From Thiobacillus denitrificans (GTDB lineage: Bacteria; Pseudomonadota; Gammaproteobacteria; Burkholderiales; Thiobacillaceae): a stretch of 64,000 nt of DNA. Positions 26,008 to 35,075 of the stretch are shown piece by piece. Made by a program: the position numbers and the translations under genes. The notes beneath the pieces were generated by a model. The model searched no databases. It saw nothing but the letters and a program-made list of their open reading frames with translations, and was not told the DNA's origin. Where the stretch lies: NCBI GenBank assembly GCA_002343685.1, contig DDRS01000020.1:62001-126000 (forward strand), in the 5' to 3' direction. Position 1 is the stretch's first letter. Each line of letters begins with the position of its first letter.

Positions 26008-27008
26008 CGGCAGTGGCTTTCTCCAACGCCGATCATTCGCCGGGCGCAGCGAGCGGATTATCGGATGGCGGAAAGTCGATCCCTTCGACCGGCGGCCGCC
26101 ACTCCCTCTCCTATCTTGCCCATTTCGGGCTTGCCGAAGCGCCTTTCAGACTGACCCCCGATACCGATTTCTTTTTTGCCTCGCCACCGCATCAGGAGGC
26201 GCTGGACACGCTCCTCTACGCGCTGGAAAGCGGCGAGGGCTTCATCAAGATCGTCGGCGCGGTCGGAACCGGGAAAACCCTGCTGTGCCGGACCCTGCTG
26301 GCCGAGTTGCCCAGGCGCTGCCGCGCACTCTATCTTCCCAATCCCGCGCTCGATCCGGTCGGTATCCTGTGTGCCGTCGCCGAAGAACTGGGCATCAAAC
26401 TGACGGGACAGGAAAGCTATTACCGCGTCCACAAGGCGATCCAGTCGCGGTTGATCGCGCTGGCCAGGCGTGGCACCCGCGTGGTGCTGATTCTCGACGA
26501 GGCCCAGGCGATCTCGCTGGAGAGCCTGGAAACGATCCGGCTGCTGTCCAACCTGGAAACCGAGAAGCGGAAATTGCTGACGATCGTGCTGTTCGGCCAG
26601 CCAGAACTGGATGCGCGGCTGCAGGCCATTCCGCAGCTCAAGACCCGGATCAGTTTCCATGATCGTCTGCGTCCCCTGCAACGCGAGGAACTCGTTGCCT
26701 ATCTGTCCCATCGCCTGGCGCGCGCGGGTTTCGAGCCTACTGCCTTGCCGCTCAGCCCGCGTGCCGTCGGGTTTTTGTACGAAGCCAGCGCCGGCGTTCC
26801 GCGCGTCGTCAATATCATTGCCCACAAGGCGCTCATGCTGGCATATGGAAAAGGCCTGCATCGCGTCGGCAGGCGCGAGATGCGGGAGGCTGCACGCGAC
26901 ACCCTGGCGGCCAAGGCGGTCAATCACACTGCACGATGGGTGCTGTTCGTTCTGGCGACGCTGGGGGCGGGCGCTGCAGCCGCAGGCTGGTTGTACCTGA
27001 TTGCGTAG
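26004..27008 (+). CDS. mshM: MSHA biogenesis ATPase MshM (ExeA-like)
   Basis: Protein of 334 residues of the ExeA/MshM AAA family. The start of the domain is FGLAEAPFRLTPD, with FFASPPHQEALDTLLYAL typical of this group. Walker A is GAVGTGKTLL, Walker B is VVLILDEAQAI, and LKTRISFHDRLRPL follows. A single C-terminal membrane helix (WVLFVLATLGAGAAAAGWLYL) would anchor it. It probably helps the secretin assemble or insert through peptidoglycan. It overlaps mshL by four bases. Confidence 0.9.
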   Translation: MTAVAFSNADHSPGAASGLSDGGKSIPSTGGRHSLSYLAHFGLAEAPFRLTPDTDFFFASPPHQEALDTLLYALESGEGFIKIVGAVGTGKTLLCRTLLAELPRRCRALYLPNPALDPVGILCAVAEELGIKLTGQESYYRVHKAIQSRLIALARRGTRVVLILDEAQAISLESLETIRLLSNLETEKRKLLTIVLFGQPELDARLQAIPQLKTRISFHDRLRPLQREELVAYLSHRLARAGFEPTALPLSPRAVGFLYEASAGVPRVVNIIAHKALMLAYGKGLHRVGRREMREAARDTLAAKAVNHTARWVLFVLATLGAGAAAAGWLYLIA

Positions 27009-27038
27009 ACCGTTCCATGCCGGATTTCGATTGAACGT

Positions 27039-28082
27039 ATGAGTATCATCAACCAGACGTTGCGTGCGCTGGACGCGCGCCAGACCGATCGCGCGTCCCG
27101 CCGGACGCCGCCGCCTCCACCCGTCTGGGCGAAGCGGCCCCGGACGCGGCTGTGGGCCAGCGTTGCCCTGTTATCGTCACTTGCCGGACTGGCAATCTGG
27201 TTGGCCGCTGAACGTCGCCAGCCGCCACCCGTGGAAAGTGAGCGGCATGTCGCGATGCAGTCTGTGGCCGTGTCAGCGCCTATGCCGCATGCGTCGCCTG
27301 CCGTGCCCCCCACACAAATTTCGGTCAAGACATCCGCCACCCCCGTTGTCGCCGAGCACCAAGCCGGGCCTGTGGATGAGAAAAAAGACAAGCGACGGCC
27401 TGGATCGGACCCCCCGCCCAAACTGCCCGGACCCGCCGTGGCGGTCGCGACGGTGGACGTGTCGGATCACGCCGTGGCGCAGCAGCCGGTCATCCGTAAG
27501 GAAGCCAGCCAATCCACTCCCCGGGAAGCCGCCGACGAGCGCTATCGCAAGGCATTGACGCTCATCCGGGCAGGGCAGGCGGATCGGGCCCGGGCGCTGC
27601 TGGAAGAGGCGCTTGCATTGTCGCCGGAGCATGTCGCTGCGCGCGAGACGTTGGCCGCGTTGTTGAGCAATGCCGGTCGCGACCAGGAGGCCGAAAAGGT
27701 CTTGCGCATTGGGCGTGCAGTGAGTCCTGAGCATGCGTGGTTTGCGCTCAGTCTCGCCCGCTTGCAGGCAGCGCGTGGGGATACGGAAGGCGCCGTCGCA
27801 AGCTTGCAGAGCGGGATGGGCGGGCACGGGGTCGATGCCGATTACCATGCGACGCTGGCGGCGCTGCTGGTGCAGCTCAAGCAATATCCCGATGCCGTAC
27901 GGCAATACGAGCAGGCGCTTAAGATGCAACCGGGCCCGGGAACCTGGTGGGTGGGCTTGGGACTCGCTCTGGCCGCCCAGGGAAAAAACGACGAAGCGCG
28001 GTCCGCCTACCGGCGCGCGCGCATGGCAGGCAATTTGCCGGATACGCTCGAAGAATTCGTCCGTGCCAAACTTGCCGACTAG
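27039..28082 (+). CDS. mshN: MSHA biogenesis protein MshN (TPR protein)
   Basis: Protein of 347 residues beginning MSIINQTLRALDAR, the usual MshN start. One membrane helix (ASVALLSSLAGLAIWLAA) is followed by a Pro-rich linker to about residue 165 and then TPR repeats (YRKALTLIRAGQADRARALLEEAL; DYHATLAALLVQLKQYPDAVRQYEQALKM, read as two helices). It is the last gene of the pilus locus. The 232 bases downstream hold a candidate promoter and an AT-rich tract (about 28160-28240). Confidence 0.87.
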   Translation: MSIINQTLRALDARQTDRASRRTPPPPPVWAKRPRTRLWASVALLSSLAGLAIWLAAERRQPPPVESERHVAMQSVAVSAPMPHASPAVPPTQISVKTSATPVVAEHQAGPVDEKKDKRRPGSDPPPKLPGPAVAVATVDVSDHAVAQQPVIRKEASQSTPREAADERYRKALTLIRAGQADRARALLEEALALSPEHVAARETLAALLSNAGRDQEAEKVLRIGRAVSPEHAWFALSLARLQAARGDTEGAVASLQSGMGGHGVDADYHATLAALLVQLKQYPDAVRQYEQALKMQPGPGTWWVGLGLALAAQGKNDEARSAYRRARMAGNLPDTLEEFVRAKLAD

Positions 28083-28206
28083 CAATCGGCTGGCACGGTG
28101 AATCCCTTGAAATCACAGGGGTTGCGCGAACGCCGCCATGGCGCGGCGCATAGGCGTGTGGTAATTACACAACGCAAATTTTTCGCAATGGAAGAAAATT
28201 AATAGA

Positions 28207-28237
28207 TTGTGGTTTTCTTTTGCCGATTTGTTAGAAT
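28207..28237 (+). promoter_or_regulatory. Candidate promoter for the Ala-rich lipoprotein
   Basis: TTGTGG (28207-28212), a 19-base spacer and TAGAAT (28232-28237) lie in an AT-rich stretch before the lipoprotein gene, leaving a leader of about 70 bases. The -10 is good and the spacing is long, so the -35 call is weak. Confidence 0.35.
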
Positions 28238-28314
28238 TCCGCGCGTCGGCTGGATCTCAAGTCCCGGACCGATCTCTGGTGTGGGTTTTTATATTCGTAA
28301 TAAAGGGAAATCAA

Positions 28315-28566
28315 ATGAAATATTCCGTTCTCCTGGCTGCTCTGCTGGCTGTTTCCATGACTGCTTGTGGCAAAAAAGAAGAAGCCGCTGCTCCTGCTGA
28401 AGCTCCCGCTGCTGCTGCTGCTGCTCCGGCTCCGGAAGCTGCTGCTCCGATGGAAGCTGCTCCTGCTGCTGCTCCGGAAGCTGCCGCTCCCGCTGCTGAC
28501 ACTGCTGCACCTGCTGCTGACGCTGCCGCTCCCGCTGCTGCGCCTGCTGAAGCTCCTGCCAAGTAA
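28315..28566 (+). CDS. Small Ala/Pro/Glu-rich lipoprotein
   Basis: Protein of 83 residues. The signal sequence ends in a lipobox (VSMTAC), so Cys19 is probably lipidated. The mature part after GKKEE is almost only Ala, Pro, Glu and Asp, a likely extended and unstructured chain. Nearly all alanines use GCT, whereas neighbouring genes favour GCC and GCG; this gives runs of the trinucleotide GCT. A GGGAAA site precedes the ATG. It is a single-gene unit with its own promoter candidate and a strong terminator. No enzymatic role is apparent. Confidence 0.85.
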   Translation: MKYSVLLAALLAVSMTACGKKEEAAAPAEAPAAAAAAPAPEAAAPMEAAPAAAPEAAAPAADTAAPAADAAAPAAAPAEAPAK

Positions 28567-28583
28567 TTTCTGGCTCAGGAACG

Positions 28584-28610
28584 AAAACCGGCCTTCGGGC
28601 CGGTTTTTTT
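28584..28610 (+). terminator. Intrinsic terminator, probably bidirectional
   Basis: AAAACCGGCC and GGCCGGTTTT pair around a TTCG tetraloop, followed by further Ts, 18 bases after the lipoprotein stop. On the other strand the same hairpin ends with four Ts and lies just past the aminotransferase stop codon, so it may serve both convergent genes. Confidence 0.92.
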
Positions 28611-29778
28611 ATGCCTGCAAGAAACGATCGAGCCGCGCCATGGCTTCGGCCAGCCGTGGCAGCGGTTGCGTGTAGGCGAAGCGGATATGGCGTGCTGAAT
28701 GGTAGCTGCCGAAATCGATCCCGGGCGTCGCGGCGATGCCTGCTTCCTCGAGCAAACGATTGGCCAATACATGGCTGTCTTGGGTCAGGCGACTGCAATC
28801 GGCATACAGGTAAAACGCGCCCTGTGGGGTGGCCGGGATGACGAAGCCGCGCTCGCGCAAGGCCGGTAGCAGGTAATCGCGACGAACGCGCAGCTCGGCC
28901 TTGCAGGCTTCGAGCATGCCCAGGGTTGCGGGAGCGAATGCTGCAAGCGCGGCATGCTGCGCCGGGGTGGGGGCGGCCAGAAACAGATTCTGTGCGAGCC
29001 GTTCCAGTGCCGGCATGGCCCAGGCGGGGGCCGCCAGCCAGCCGAGCCGCCAGCCGGTCATCAGGAAGAACTTCGAGAAACTGTTGACGACAAACACGTC
29101 GTCCCAGTGGGCGGCGCTGTGTTCGAGGCCGTCGTAGGTCAGCGCCAGATAGATCTCGTCGACGATCAGGGCGATGCCATGCACAGCGCACCAGTCGTGG
29201 ATGCGTTCGAGCTCATCCGCTGCCATGGCAGTGCCGGTGGGGTTGGACGGGCTGGCGATCAGCACCGCACGGGTGGCTGCGGTGGCGTGACGCTCGATCA
29301 GTTCGAGCGTGAGCTGGAAGCCGCTGTCGGCATCGACCGGCACGTTGATCGCGTGTGCTTCGCAAAAGCGGGCGAAGTGGCGATTGCAGGGATAGCCGGG
29401 GTCGGCCATCAATACGGCGTCGCCGGGCCCGGCCAGCAATCCCAGCGCCAGCAGCAGCGCGCCGGATGCGCCGGGGGTGACGACGATGCACCCGGGTTCG
29501 ACCGGGGCCTGCCAGCGCGAGGCATAAAATCCGGCGATGGCCGCGCGCAGCTCAGGCAGGCCCAGGGCGCCGGTGTAGTGCGTATGGCCGGCACGCAACG
29601 CGGCAATGCCGGCCTCGACGATGGGCGGTGGCGTGGCGAAATCGGGTTCGCCGATTTCGAGATGGACGATATCGCGGCCGGCTGCCTCCAAGGCTTGCGC
29701 CCGCGCCAGGAGATCCATGACGTGGAACGGCGCGATGTCGTCGATGCGCGCGGCCGTTCTCGGTGGTTTCGAATTCAT
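28609..29778 (-). CDS. Class I/II pyridoxal-phosphate aminotransferase
   Basis: Fold-type I aminotransferase of 389 residues. It has LEIGEPDFATP near the N-terminus, TPGASGALLLAL, ADPGYPCNRHF, SPSNPTGTAM, and the catalytic lysine in NSFSKFFLMTGWRLGW. These features place it with aspartate/aromatic-type aminotransferases, but the substrate cannot be assigned. It overlaps mtfA by four bases, and the minus-strand order rmuC-mtfA-aminotransferase suggests one transcript. Confidence 0.92.
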   Translation of the reverse strand: MNSKPPRTAARIDDIAPFHVMDLLARAQALEAAGRDIVHLEIGEPDFATPPPIVEAGIAALRAGHTHYTGALGLPELRAAIAGFYASRWQAPVEPGCIVVTPGASGALLLALGLLAGPGDAVLMADPGYPCNRHFARFCEAHAINVPVDADSGFQLTLELIERHATAATRAVLIASPSNPTGTAMAADELERIHDWCAVHGIALIVDEIYLALTYDGLEHSAAHWDDVFVVNSFSKFFLMTGWRLGWLAAPAWAMPALERLAQNLFLAAPTPAQHAALAAFAPATLGMLEACKAELRVRRDYLLPALRERGFVIPATPQGAFYLYADCSRLTQDSHVLANRLLEEAGIAATPGIDFGSYHSARHIRFAYTQPLPRLAEAMARLDRFLQA

Positions 29779-30548
29779 GCTTCTTCCCCCCGGGGATGCA
29801 GCGGATGCTGGCGATAGAACTGCCGCAACTGCCGGTAGACGGCCGGGTACTCCGCATCGAGCAGCGCCGGCGTTTCAAAAAACACCTCGGTGAGCACCGC
29901 AAAGAACTCGGCGGGGTCGGCCGTGGCATAGGGATCGATGGCCGTATCCTCGCCGGCGTCGATGCGGCTGCACAGATCCGCGTAGGCCGTGCTGAAGTCG
30001 CGTGCCCAAGCGCTCGAATCCATGCCGCGATGTAGCGGCGGAAACCCGTTGGCGTCGCCGTTCAGCATGTCGAGCTTGTGGGCGAACTCGTGCAGCACGA
30101 CGTTGACACCGTCGGCCTGGCCGCTGGTCTCGACGTCGGCGAGCGACAGGATCAGCGGGCCGCCGTGCCAGGATTCGCCCGCCAGGATGTCGCGCGTATG
30201 GTGAACCACCCCGATCTCATCCACCTCCTCGCGGGCGCGCAGGAACTCATCGGGATAGAGAATGATTTCGCTCCAGCCGCGGTAGCTGTCCTCGCCGAGG
30301 TTGAGCGTCAGCAGGCAGGCCTGCAGGGCAATGGCGAGCCGGATGGCCGAATCGACCTCGGCGCCGCCCGCCGCGGAAAACGTCTTGTCGTGGGTGAACA
30401 GGCTGACGGCCTCGTGCAGGCGCGCCCGTTCCGAGGCATCCAGCCGGTGCAGGATCGGCAGGCGGGCGAGTGCGGCGTCGAAATCCCTTGGCGGGATGGC
30501 GTGCCGCTCAAGGATGCGGGCACGGCGCCAGCGGCCGAACCAACTCAT
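29775..30548 (-). CDS. mtfA: MtfA-type zinc peptidase
   Basis: Protein of 257 residues with zinc motif HEFAHKLDMLNG and the downstream DPYATADPAEFFAVLTEVFFE region that supplies the third ligand in MtfA. In E. coli MtfA binds the repressor Mlc and modulates glucose uptake, and it has aminopeptidase activity. The conserved LTLNLGEDSYRGWSEIILYP is present. It starts four bases inside rmuC. There is no phosphotransferase system nearby, so the cellular partner here is open. Confidence 0.92.
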   Translation of the reverse strand: MSWFGRWRRARILERHAIPPRDFDAALARLPILHRLDASERARLHEAVSLFTHDKTFSAAGGAEVDSAIRLAIALQACLLTLNLGEDSYRGWSEIILYPDEFLRAREEVDEIGVVHHTRDILAGESWHGGPLILSLADVETSGQADGVNVVLHEFAHKLDMLNGDANGFPPLHRGMDSSAWARDFSTAYADLCSRIDAGEDTAIDPYATADPAEFFAVLTEVFFETPALLDAEYPAVYRQLRQFYRQHPLHPRGEEA

Positions 30549-31837
30549 TCGTCGTCATCGAGCAGGCGCGCGTTGGCGGCGTCCGGGTGCTCGAGCTCGA
30601 CCCGCTCGATCTGCTGAAAGCGGCGGCTGATCTTGTCGCTGGAAATGCGCACCTCGCTCACATCCTTGTTGGCCTGCTCGATGTGGGAGGCGAGTTTTTT
30701 CATGCGCTCGTCGAAGCGGGAAAAATCCTTCGCCAGCTTGCCCAGTTCGTCCTTGATGACGTGGGCCATGCGCCGCGTCTCCGAATCGCGAATCACCGCG
30801 CGTGCGGTGTTGAGCACGGCCATCAGCGTGGTCGGCGAGGTGAGCCAGACGCGCTTCTTCTGTGCGTGCTCGACCAGGTCGGGATGGTAGGCGTGGATCT
30901 CGGCGAACACCGCTTCGGCCGGCAGGAACATCACGGCGCCGTCGGATGTTTCGCCTTCGACAATGTACTTGGCGGCAATGTCGTCGACGTGTTTTTTGAC
31001 GTCGGCCTTGAACTGTCGTCGTGAGGCGTCGCGCTCGGCAGGCGGCAGGCTGTCGTCGAACATGCGGCTGTAGTTTTCGAGCGGGAACTTGGAATCGACG
31101 CAGACCATGCCGGTCGGGGCGGGCAGGATCAGGATGCAGTCGGCGCGGGCGCCGCTTTTCAGCGTGTACTGGAAAGCGTAGGCGTCCGGCGGCAGGCTGT
31201 TCCTGACCAGCGCTTCCAGCTGCACCTCGCCGAAGGCGCCGCGCGAGCGTTTGTCGCCCAGTATCTCCTGAAGCGAGACGACGTTGGACGCGAGGCCCTC
31301 GATCTTTTTCTGCGCCTCGTCGATTACCGCCAGCCGTGTCATCACCGAGGTGAAGGTCTCGTTGGTCTTCTTGAAGCCTTCGTCGAGACGCTCGGCGACC
31401 TTGCCGGAGATTTCGTTGAGCCGTCCGTCGACCGTCTGCGACAACTGCTGGACGCGCTCGTTGAAATGCGCGGTCATGCCTTTGAGCGTGTCCTGCAACA
31501 GGCTCTGTTCGGCGCGTCCCTGTTCGATTAGCTTTTCGAGCATCGCGGTCTGGAACAGGCTGAACTGGCCGGTGACGGTTTCGCGCGTTTCCGCCAGCCG
31601 TTCGCTCTGCGCCACCTGCAAGGCGGCGAGCTGGGTCTGCATGCGGTCGGATTGCTGTGACAATCCGGTGTGCAGGTCGGTCAGCACCGCGCGGTGACGG
31701 GCTTCCATGTCCTGAGCCAATAGCGCGGGCAATCCGAGTTGCTCCCGCCGCAGCGCGCCCAGGCGAAGCAGCAGGATGGCGATCATGAGAATGAGGGCGG
31801 CAAGGCCGGCGAGGAGGCCGATTTCGACAGGTTGCAT
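30545..31837 (-). CDS. rmuC: DNA recombination protein RmuC
   Basis: Protein of 430 residues with an N-terminal membrane helix (GLLAGLAALILMIAILLL), a long coiled-coil to about residue 190, and the RmuC nuclease-like domain with GAFGEVQLEALVRNSLP, CVDSKFPLENY and VMFLPAEAVFAEIH. RmuC limits inversions at short inverted repeats. It is the first gene of the rmuC-mtfA-aminotransferase run and follows the typA terminator. Confidence 0.93.
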   Translation of the reverse strand: MQPVEIGLLAGLAALILMIAILLLRLGALRREQLGLPALLAQDMEARHRAVLTDLHTGLSQQSDRMQTQLAALQVAQSERLAETRETVTGQFSLFQTAMLEKLIEQGRAEQSLLQDTLKGMTAHFNERVQQLSQTVDGRLNEISGKVAERLDEGFKKTNETFTSVMTRLAVIDEAQKKIEGLASNVVSLQEILGDKRSRGAFGEVQLEALVRNSLPPDAYAFQYTLKSGARADCILILPAPTGMVCVDSKFPLENYSRMFDDSLPPAERDASRRQFKADVKKHVDDIAAKYIVEGETSDGAVMFLPAEAVFAEIHAYHPDLVEHAQKKRVWLTSPTTLMAVLNTARAVIRDSETRRMAHVIKDELGKLAKDFSRFDERMKKLASHIEQANKDVSEVRISSDKISRRFQQIERVELEHPDAANARLLDDDE

Positions 31838-31861
31838 GCGCGGATTTTACCTGTGCCGCCA

Positions 31862-31888
31862 TAAAAAAACCCGGCAAGAAGCCGGGTT
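31862..31888 (-). terminator. Intrinsic terminator of typA
   Basis: Read on the minus strand, AACCCGGC-TTCTT-GCCGGGTT forms a perfect eight-base stem with a five-base loop followed by a run of Ts. It lies about 35 bases beyond the typA stop and before rmuC. Confidence 0.93.
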
Positions 31889-31923
31889 GGGTCAAACCAG
31901 TCCCGGCTCACGCCGGTACGGGA

Positions 31924-33756
31924 TTACGCCGCCGCGCGGTTGGCGCGCTTGCGCTCGTGTTCCTGCAGGTGGCGCTTGCGGATGCGGATCGACTTGGGCG
32001 TGATTTCCACCAATTCGTCGTCGTCGATGAACTCCACCGCGGACTCCAGCGTCAGCTTGATCGGCGTGGTCAGGCGTACGGCCTCGTCGGTGCCGGAGGC
32101 ACGCACGTTGGTGAGCTGCTTGCCCTTGATCGGGTTGACCACGAGGTCATTGTCGCGGCTGTGGATGCCGATGACCATGCCTTCGTACAGCTTGTCGCCG
32201 GGCGAGACGAACATGCGGCCGCGGTCTTCGAGTTTCCACAGCGCGTAGGCCACGGCCTCGCCGTTGTCCTGCGACACCAGCACGCCGTTGTGGCGGCCGG
32301 GCAGGTCGGCTTTCACCGGACCATAGTCGTCGAACACGTGGCTCATCAGGCCGGTGCCGCGCGTCATGGTCATGAAGTCGGACTGGAAGCCGATCAGGCC
32401 GCGCGCCGGAATGTGGTATTCGAGGCGGGTGCGGCCGCGGCCGTCAGATTCCATGTTGGTCAGTTCGCCGCGGCGGCGGCCGATCTCTTCCATCACGCCG
32501 CCCTGGTGTTCGTCTTCCAGGTCGATGGTGAGGTTTTCATACGGTTCGCACTTCTCGCCGTTGATCTCCTTGTACACGACGCGCGGCTTGGCGACGGCCA
32601 TTTCGAAGCCTTCGCGGCGCATGTTTTCGAGAAGAATCGTCAGGTGCAGCTCGCCGCGGCCGGAGACGCGGAACACGTCGGCGTCTCCGGTGTCGTCCAC
32701 GCGCAGCGCCACGTTGGTCAGCAGTTCCTTGTTGAGGCGGTCGCGGATCTGGCGACTGGTGACGAACTTGCCTTCGGTGCCGGCGAGCGGCGAGGTGTTC
32801 ACCATGAAATCCATGGTGAGCGTGGGTTCGTCGACCCCGAGTACGGGCAGGCCGACCGGGTTTTCCTTGTCGCAGATGGTGACGCCGATGCCGATGTCGT
32901 CGAGACCCGAGATGATGATGATGTCGCCGGCTTCGGCTTCGTCCACCGGTATGCGGTCGAGGCCTTTGAAGCCGAGCACCTGGTTGATGCGGCCGGTGGC
33001 AACCTGGTCTTCGTGGTTCATCACGACGACCGACATGCCGGGTTTGATGCGGCCATTGAGTACGCGGCCGACGCCGAGGCGGCCGGTGTAGGTCGAGTAG
33101 TCGAGCGCGGCGATCTGCAGTTGCAAGGGCGCATCAGCCGAGCCGGGCGGGGTGGGAACGTGAGTGAGCACGGTGTCGAACAGCGGCTTCATGTCGGCCG
33201 CGCTGCCGCCCTGCGAAGGCGCGTCCTTGAGATCGAGGCAGGCCCAGCCGTTGAGGCCGGACGCATAGATGATCGGGAAGTCGAGCTGCTCGTCGGTGGC
33301 GCCGAGCTTGTCGAACAGATCGAAGGTCTGGTCGACGACCCAGTCGGGGCGCGAACCGGGGCGGTCCACCTTGTTGATCACGACGATGGGGCGCAGGCCC
33401 AGCGCCAGCGCCTTCTTGGTGACGAAGCGCGTCTGCGGCATCGGGCCTTCGACGGCGTCGACCAGCAGCACCACGCCGTCGACCATGCCGAGCACGCGCT
33501 CGACTTCGCCGCCGAAGTCGGCGTGGCCGGGGGTGTCGACGATGTTGATGTGGTAGTCACCGTAGGTGATCGCGGTGTTTTTCGCCAGGATGGTGATGCC
33601 GCGTTCCTTTTCCAGGTCGTTGGAGTCCATGACGCGCTCGTCAACCGCCTGGTTGTCGCGGAAGGTGCCGGACTGCTTGAGAAGCTGGTCGACCAGCGTG
33701 GTTTTGCCATGGTCGACGTGCGCGATGATGGCGATGTTGCGGAGCTTGCGGGACAT
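31924..33756 (-). CDS. typA: Ribosome-associated GTPase TypA/BipA
   Basis: Translational GTPase of 610 residues. G1 is AHVDHGKTTL, the switch I region RGITI, G3 DTPGHADF and G4 NKVDRPG. EF-G-like domains follow, with GRGELHLTILLENMRREG, and a C-terminal domain with MFVSPGDKLYEGMVIG. It acts in 50S subunit assembly and stress adaptation, including cold and virulence traits in other species. It is a single gene with its own promoter and terminator. Confidence 0.97.
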   Translation of the reverse strand: MSRKLRNIAIIAHVDHGKTTLVDQLLKQSGTFRDNQAVDERVMDSNDLEKERGITILAKNTAITYGDYHINIVDTPGHADFGGEVERVLGMVDGVVLLVDAVEGPMPQTRFVTKKALALGLRPIVVINKVDRPGSRPDWVVDQTFDLFDKLGATDEQLDFPIIYASGLNGWACLDLKDAPSQGGSAADMKPLFDTVLTHVPTPPGSADAPLQLQIAALDYSTYTGRLGVGRVLNGRIKPGMSVVVMNHEDQVATGRINQVLGFKGLDRIPVDEAEAGDIIIISGLDDIGIGVTICDKENPVGLPVLGVDEPTLTMDFMVNTSPLAGTEGKFVTSRQIRDRLNKELLTNVALRVDDTGDADVFRVSGRGELHLTILLENMRREGFEMAVAKPRVVYKEINGEKCEPYENLTIDLEDEHQGGVMEEIGRRRGELTNMESDGRGRTRLEYHIPARGLIGFQSDFMTMTRGTGLMSHVFDDYGPVKADLPGRHNGVLVSQDNGEAVAYALWKLEDRGRMFVSPGDKLYEGMVIGIHSRDNDLVVNPIKGKQLTNVRASGTDEAVRLTTPIKLTLESAVEFIDDDELVEITPKSIRIRKRHLQEHERKRANRAAA

Positions 33757-33786
33757 GATGGGGGCCGGGATTCGGGGAAACCCGGC

Positions 33787-33795
33787 ATTATAACA
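33787..33795 (-). promoter_or_regulatory. Extended -10 promoter of typA
   Basis: On the minus strand the sequence TGTTATAAT is a perfect extended -10 element (TGnTATAAT) ending 31 bases before the typA ATG. No matching -35 is seen at the usual distance, which fits an extended -10 promoter. Confidence 0.6.
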
Positions 33796-33816
33796 GGGTT
33801 TTGTGACGGAGCCCGT

Positions 33817-35073
33817 TTATTGGGCTAGGGGATGCGCGGCCAGCCGGGCGTCGATGCCCTGGATCACCCGCTGGTAGCGGGCGCTGCCGATGGGCCCGAA
33901 ACGGCGGTCGAATTCGGTCTGCGGCATGAATTCCGGCAGGTTGCGGAAATCGGGCAGCAGATCGGTATCGCTGTGGGAGACGGCCAGCAGTTGTCGCACC
34001 CGAGCTGCGGCATCGCCGGTCGCATGGGTGCCGAGCTTCACGCCGGCACGATCGTTGGCCAGGTCGGTGAAACTGAAGCCCGAGCCCCGGTCGGCGTCCT
34101 CTTCTTCCTTCATCAGGCCGATGGCATTGGCCAGGCGACTGCCGCCGTTGGCCGATAGGGCGGCGGAAATCACGAAATGCTCGGCAAAGTCGCGCCGCCC
34201 GTGGATCGATAGCAGTACGCGTGGCGCCCGGCGGATCGAATGGCTGTCGCCCTCCAGCAACTTGGGCAGGCTGATCCCTCCCAGGTACGCCGCCAGTGCA
34301 GTGAGGGCGGCGCGGTTTTCCTCGCGCGCGTCGTTGCCGTTTTGCAGGGCGTAGGTAAACAGTGGGCCCACGATGCTCACCAGCGGCACCGTGCTGCCGC
34401 GCGGGTGGGGCTTCAGCAGCGTATCCAGCCGTTCTGCATAGGCCAGCATGCGGGCCTGGTCTTCCGGTGCAAGCAACAGTTCGGCGCTTTTTCGCTCGAT
34501 CCGCGTCAGCAGCTCGGGACGCCAGCGGTAATCCAGCGTGGCCTGGTTTTCATCGAAACTCACCTGCGTGAACGCATCGGCCAGTGCCGCATAGGTTTTG
34601 TCGCGCCGCAGCCAGCGATGCGCCAGACGCGCCGTCCAGTCGGCCAGCGTACCTGGCAGCGGCAGGCTGCCGAGCTGCAGGCTCCGGATGCGGATGCCGC
34701 CGGGCACATCGGCCACTTCGGCGGTGATGTTGAGGTAGCGTCCAAACGGGTTCGACGGGACGGTCAGCGTGGCGGTAAGGGTGGCCAGTCCCGGCGTAAG
34801 CTCGGCGGCAATGCCGCTGACGCGGCGCAGTTCGACGGCATAGTTGAGCAGCCGGTTGAGCTCGGCCTCGTCGAGCTGGATGCTCTGGACGACATCGGGC
34901 GTCTGCCCGCGCGGGTCGTGCTTCTCGAACAGCGATTTGATCCAGGCGAGGTCGGTGCGGCGGAATTGCGCCGGCGGCTCGATGGCGGGTGCGTCATCCA
35001 GCGCCAGCCAGGGCAGCAGGGTAAGTGCGGCCAGCACAACGAACAGTCCTCCCCAGCCGATCAGCCGTTTCAT
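33817..35073 (-). CDS. Unknown membrane-anchored protein
   Basis: Protein of 418 residues. An N-terminal hydrophobic helix (LIGWGGLFVVLAALTLLPWLAL) probably anchors it in the inner membrane with the rest outside. A lipid- or ligand-binding-like beta region follows (LTATLTVPSNPFGRYLNITAEVAD), then a mostly helical part with ISAALSANGGSRLANAIGLMKEEEDADRG. I do not recognise the family. The ATG at 35073 is chosen because the helix starts there. It sits two bases after the truncated haemoglobin gene on the same strand, so the two are probably co-transcribed. Confidence 0.8.
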   Translation of the reverse strand: MKRLIGWGGLFVVLAALTLLPWLALDDAPAIEPPAQFRRTDLAWIKSLFEKHDPRGQTPDVVQSIQLDEAELNRLLNYAVELRRVSGIAAELTPGLATLTATLTVPSNPFGRYLNITAEVADVPGGIRIRSLQLGSLPLPGTLADWTARLAHRWLRRDKTYAALADAFTQVSFDENQATLDYRWRPELLTRIERKSAELLLAPEDQARMLAYAERLDTLLKPHPRGSTVPLVSIVGPLFTYALQNGNDAREENRAALTALAAYLGGISLPKLLEGDSHSIRRAPRVLLSIHGRRDFAEHFVISAALSANGGSRLANAIGLMKEEEDADRGSGFSFTDLANDRAGVKLGTHATGDAAARVRQLLAVSHSDTDLLPDFRNLPEFMPQTEFDRRFGPIGSARYQRVIQGIDARLAAHPLAQ

Positions 35074-35075
35074 GA

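Noticed and set aside
28333..28563. Repeat array or CRISPR in the Ala-rich lipoprotein gene
   Set aside because: The repeats are in-frame alanine codons with no spacers or constant direct repeat.
28289..29191. 300-codon minus-strand frame with Gln/Glu-rich tail
   Set aside because: The tail is only the reverse reading of the GCT repeats in the lipoprotein gene, and it overlaps the aminotransferase out of frame.
31957..33828. 623-codon plus-strand frame opposite typA
   Set aside because: typA is unmistakable on the minus strand, with its own promoter and terminator.
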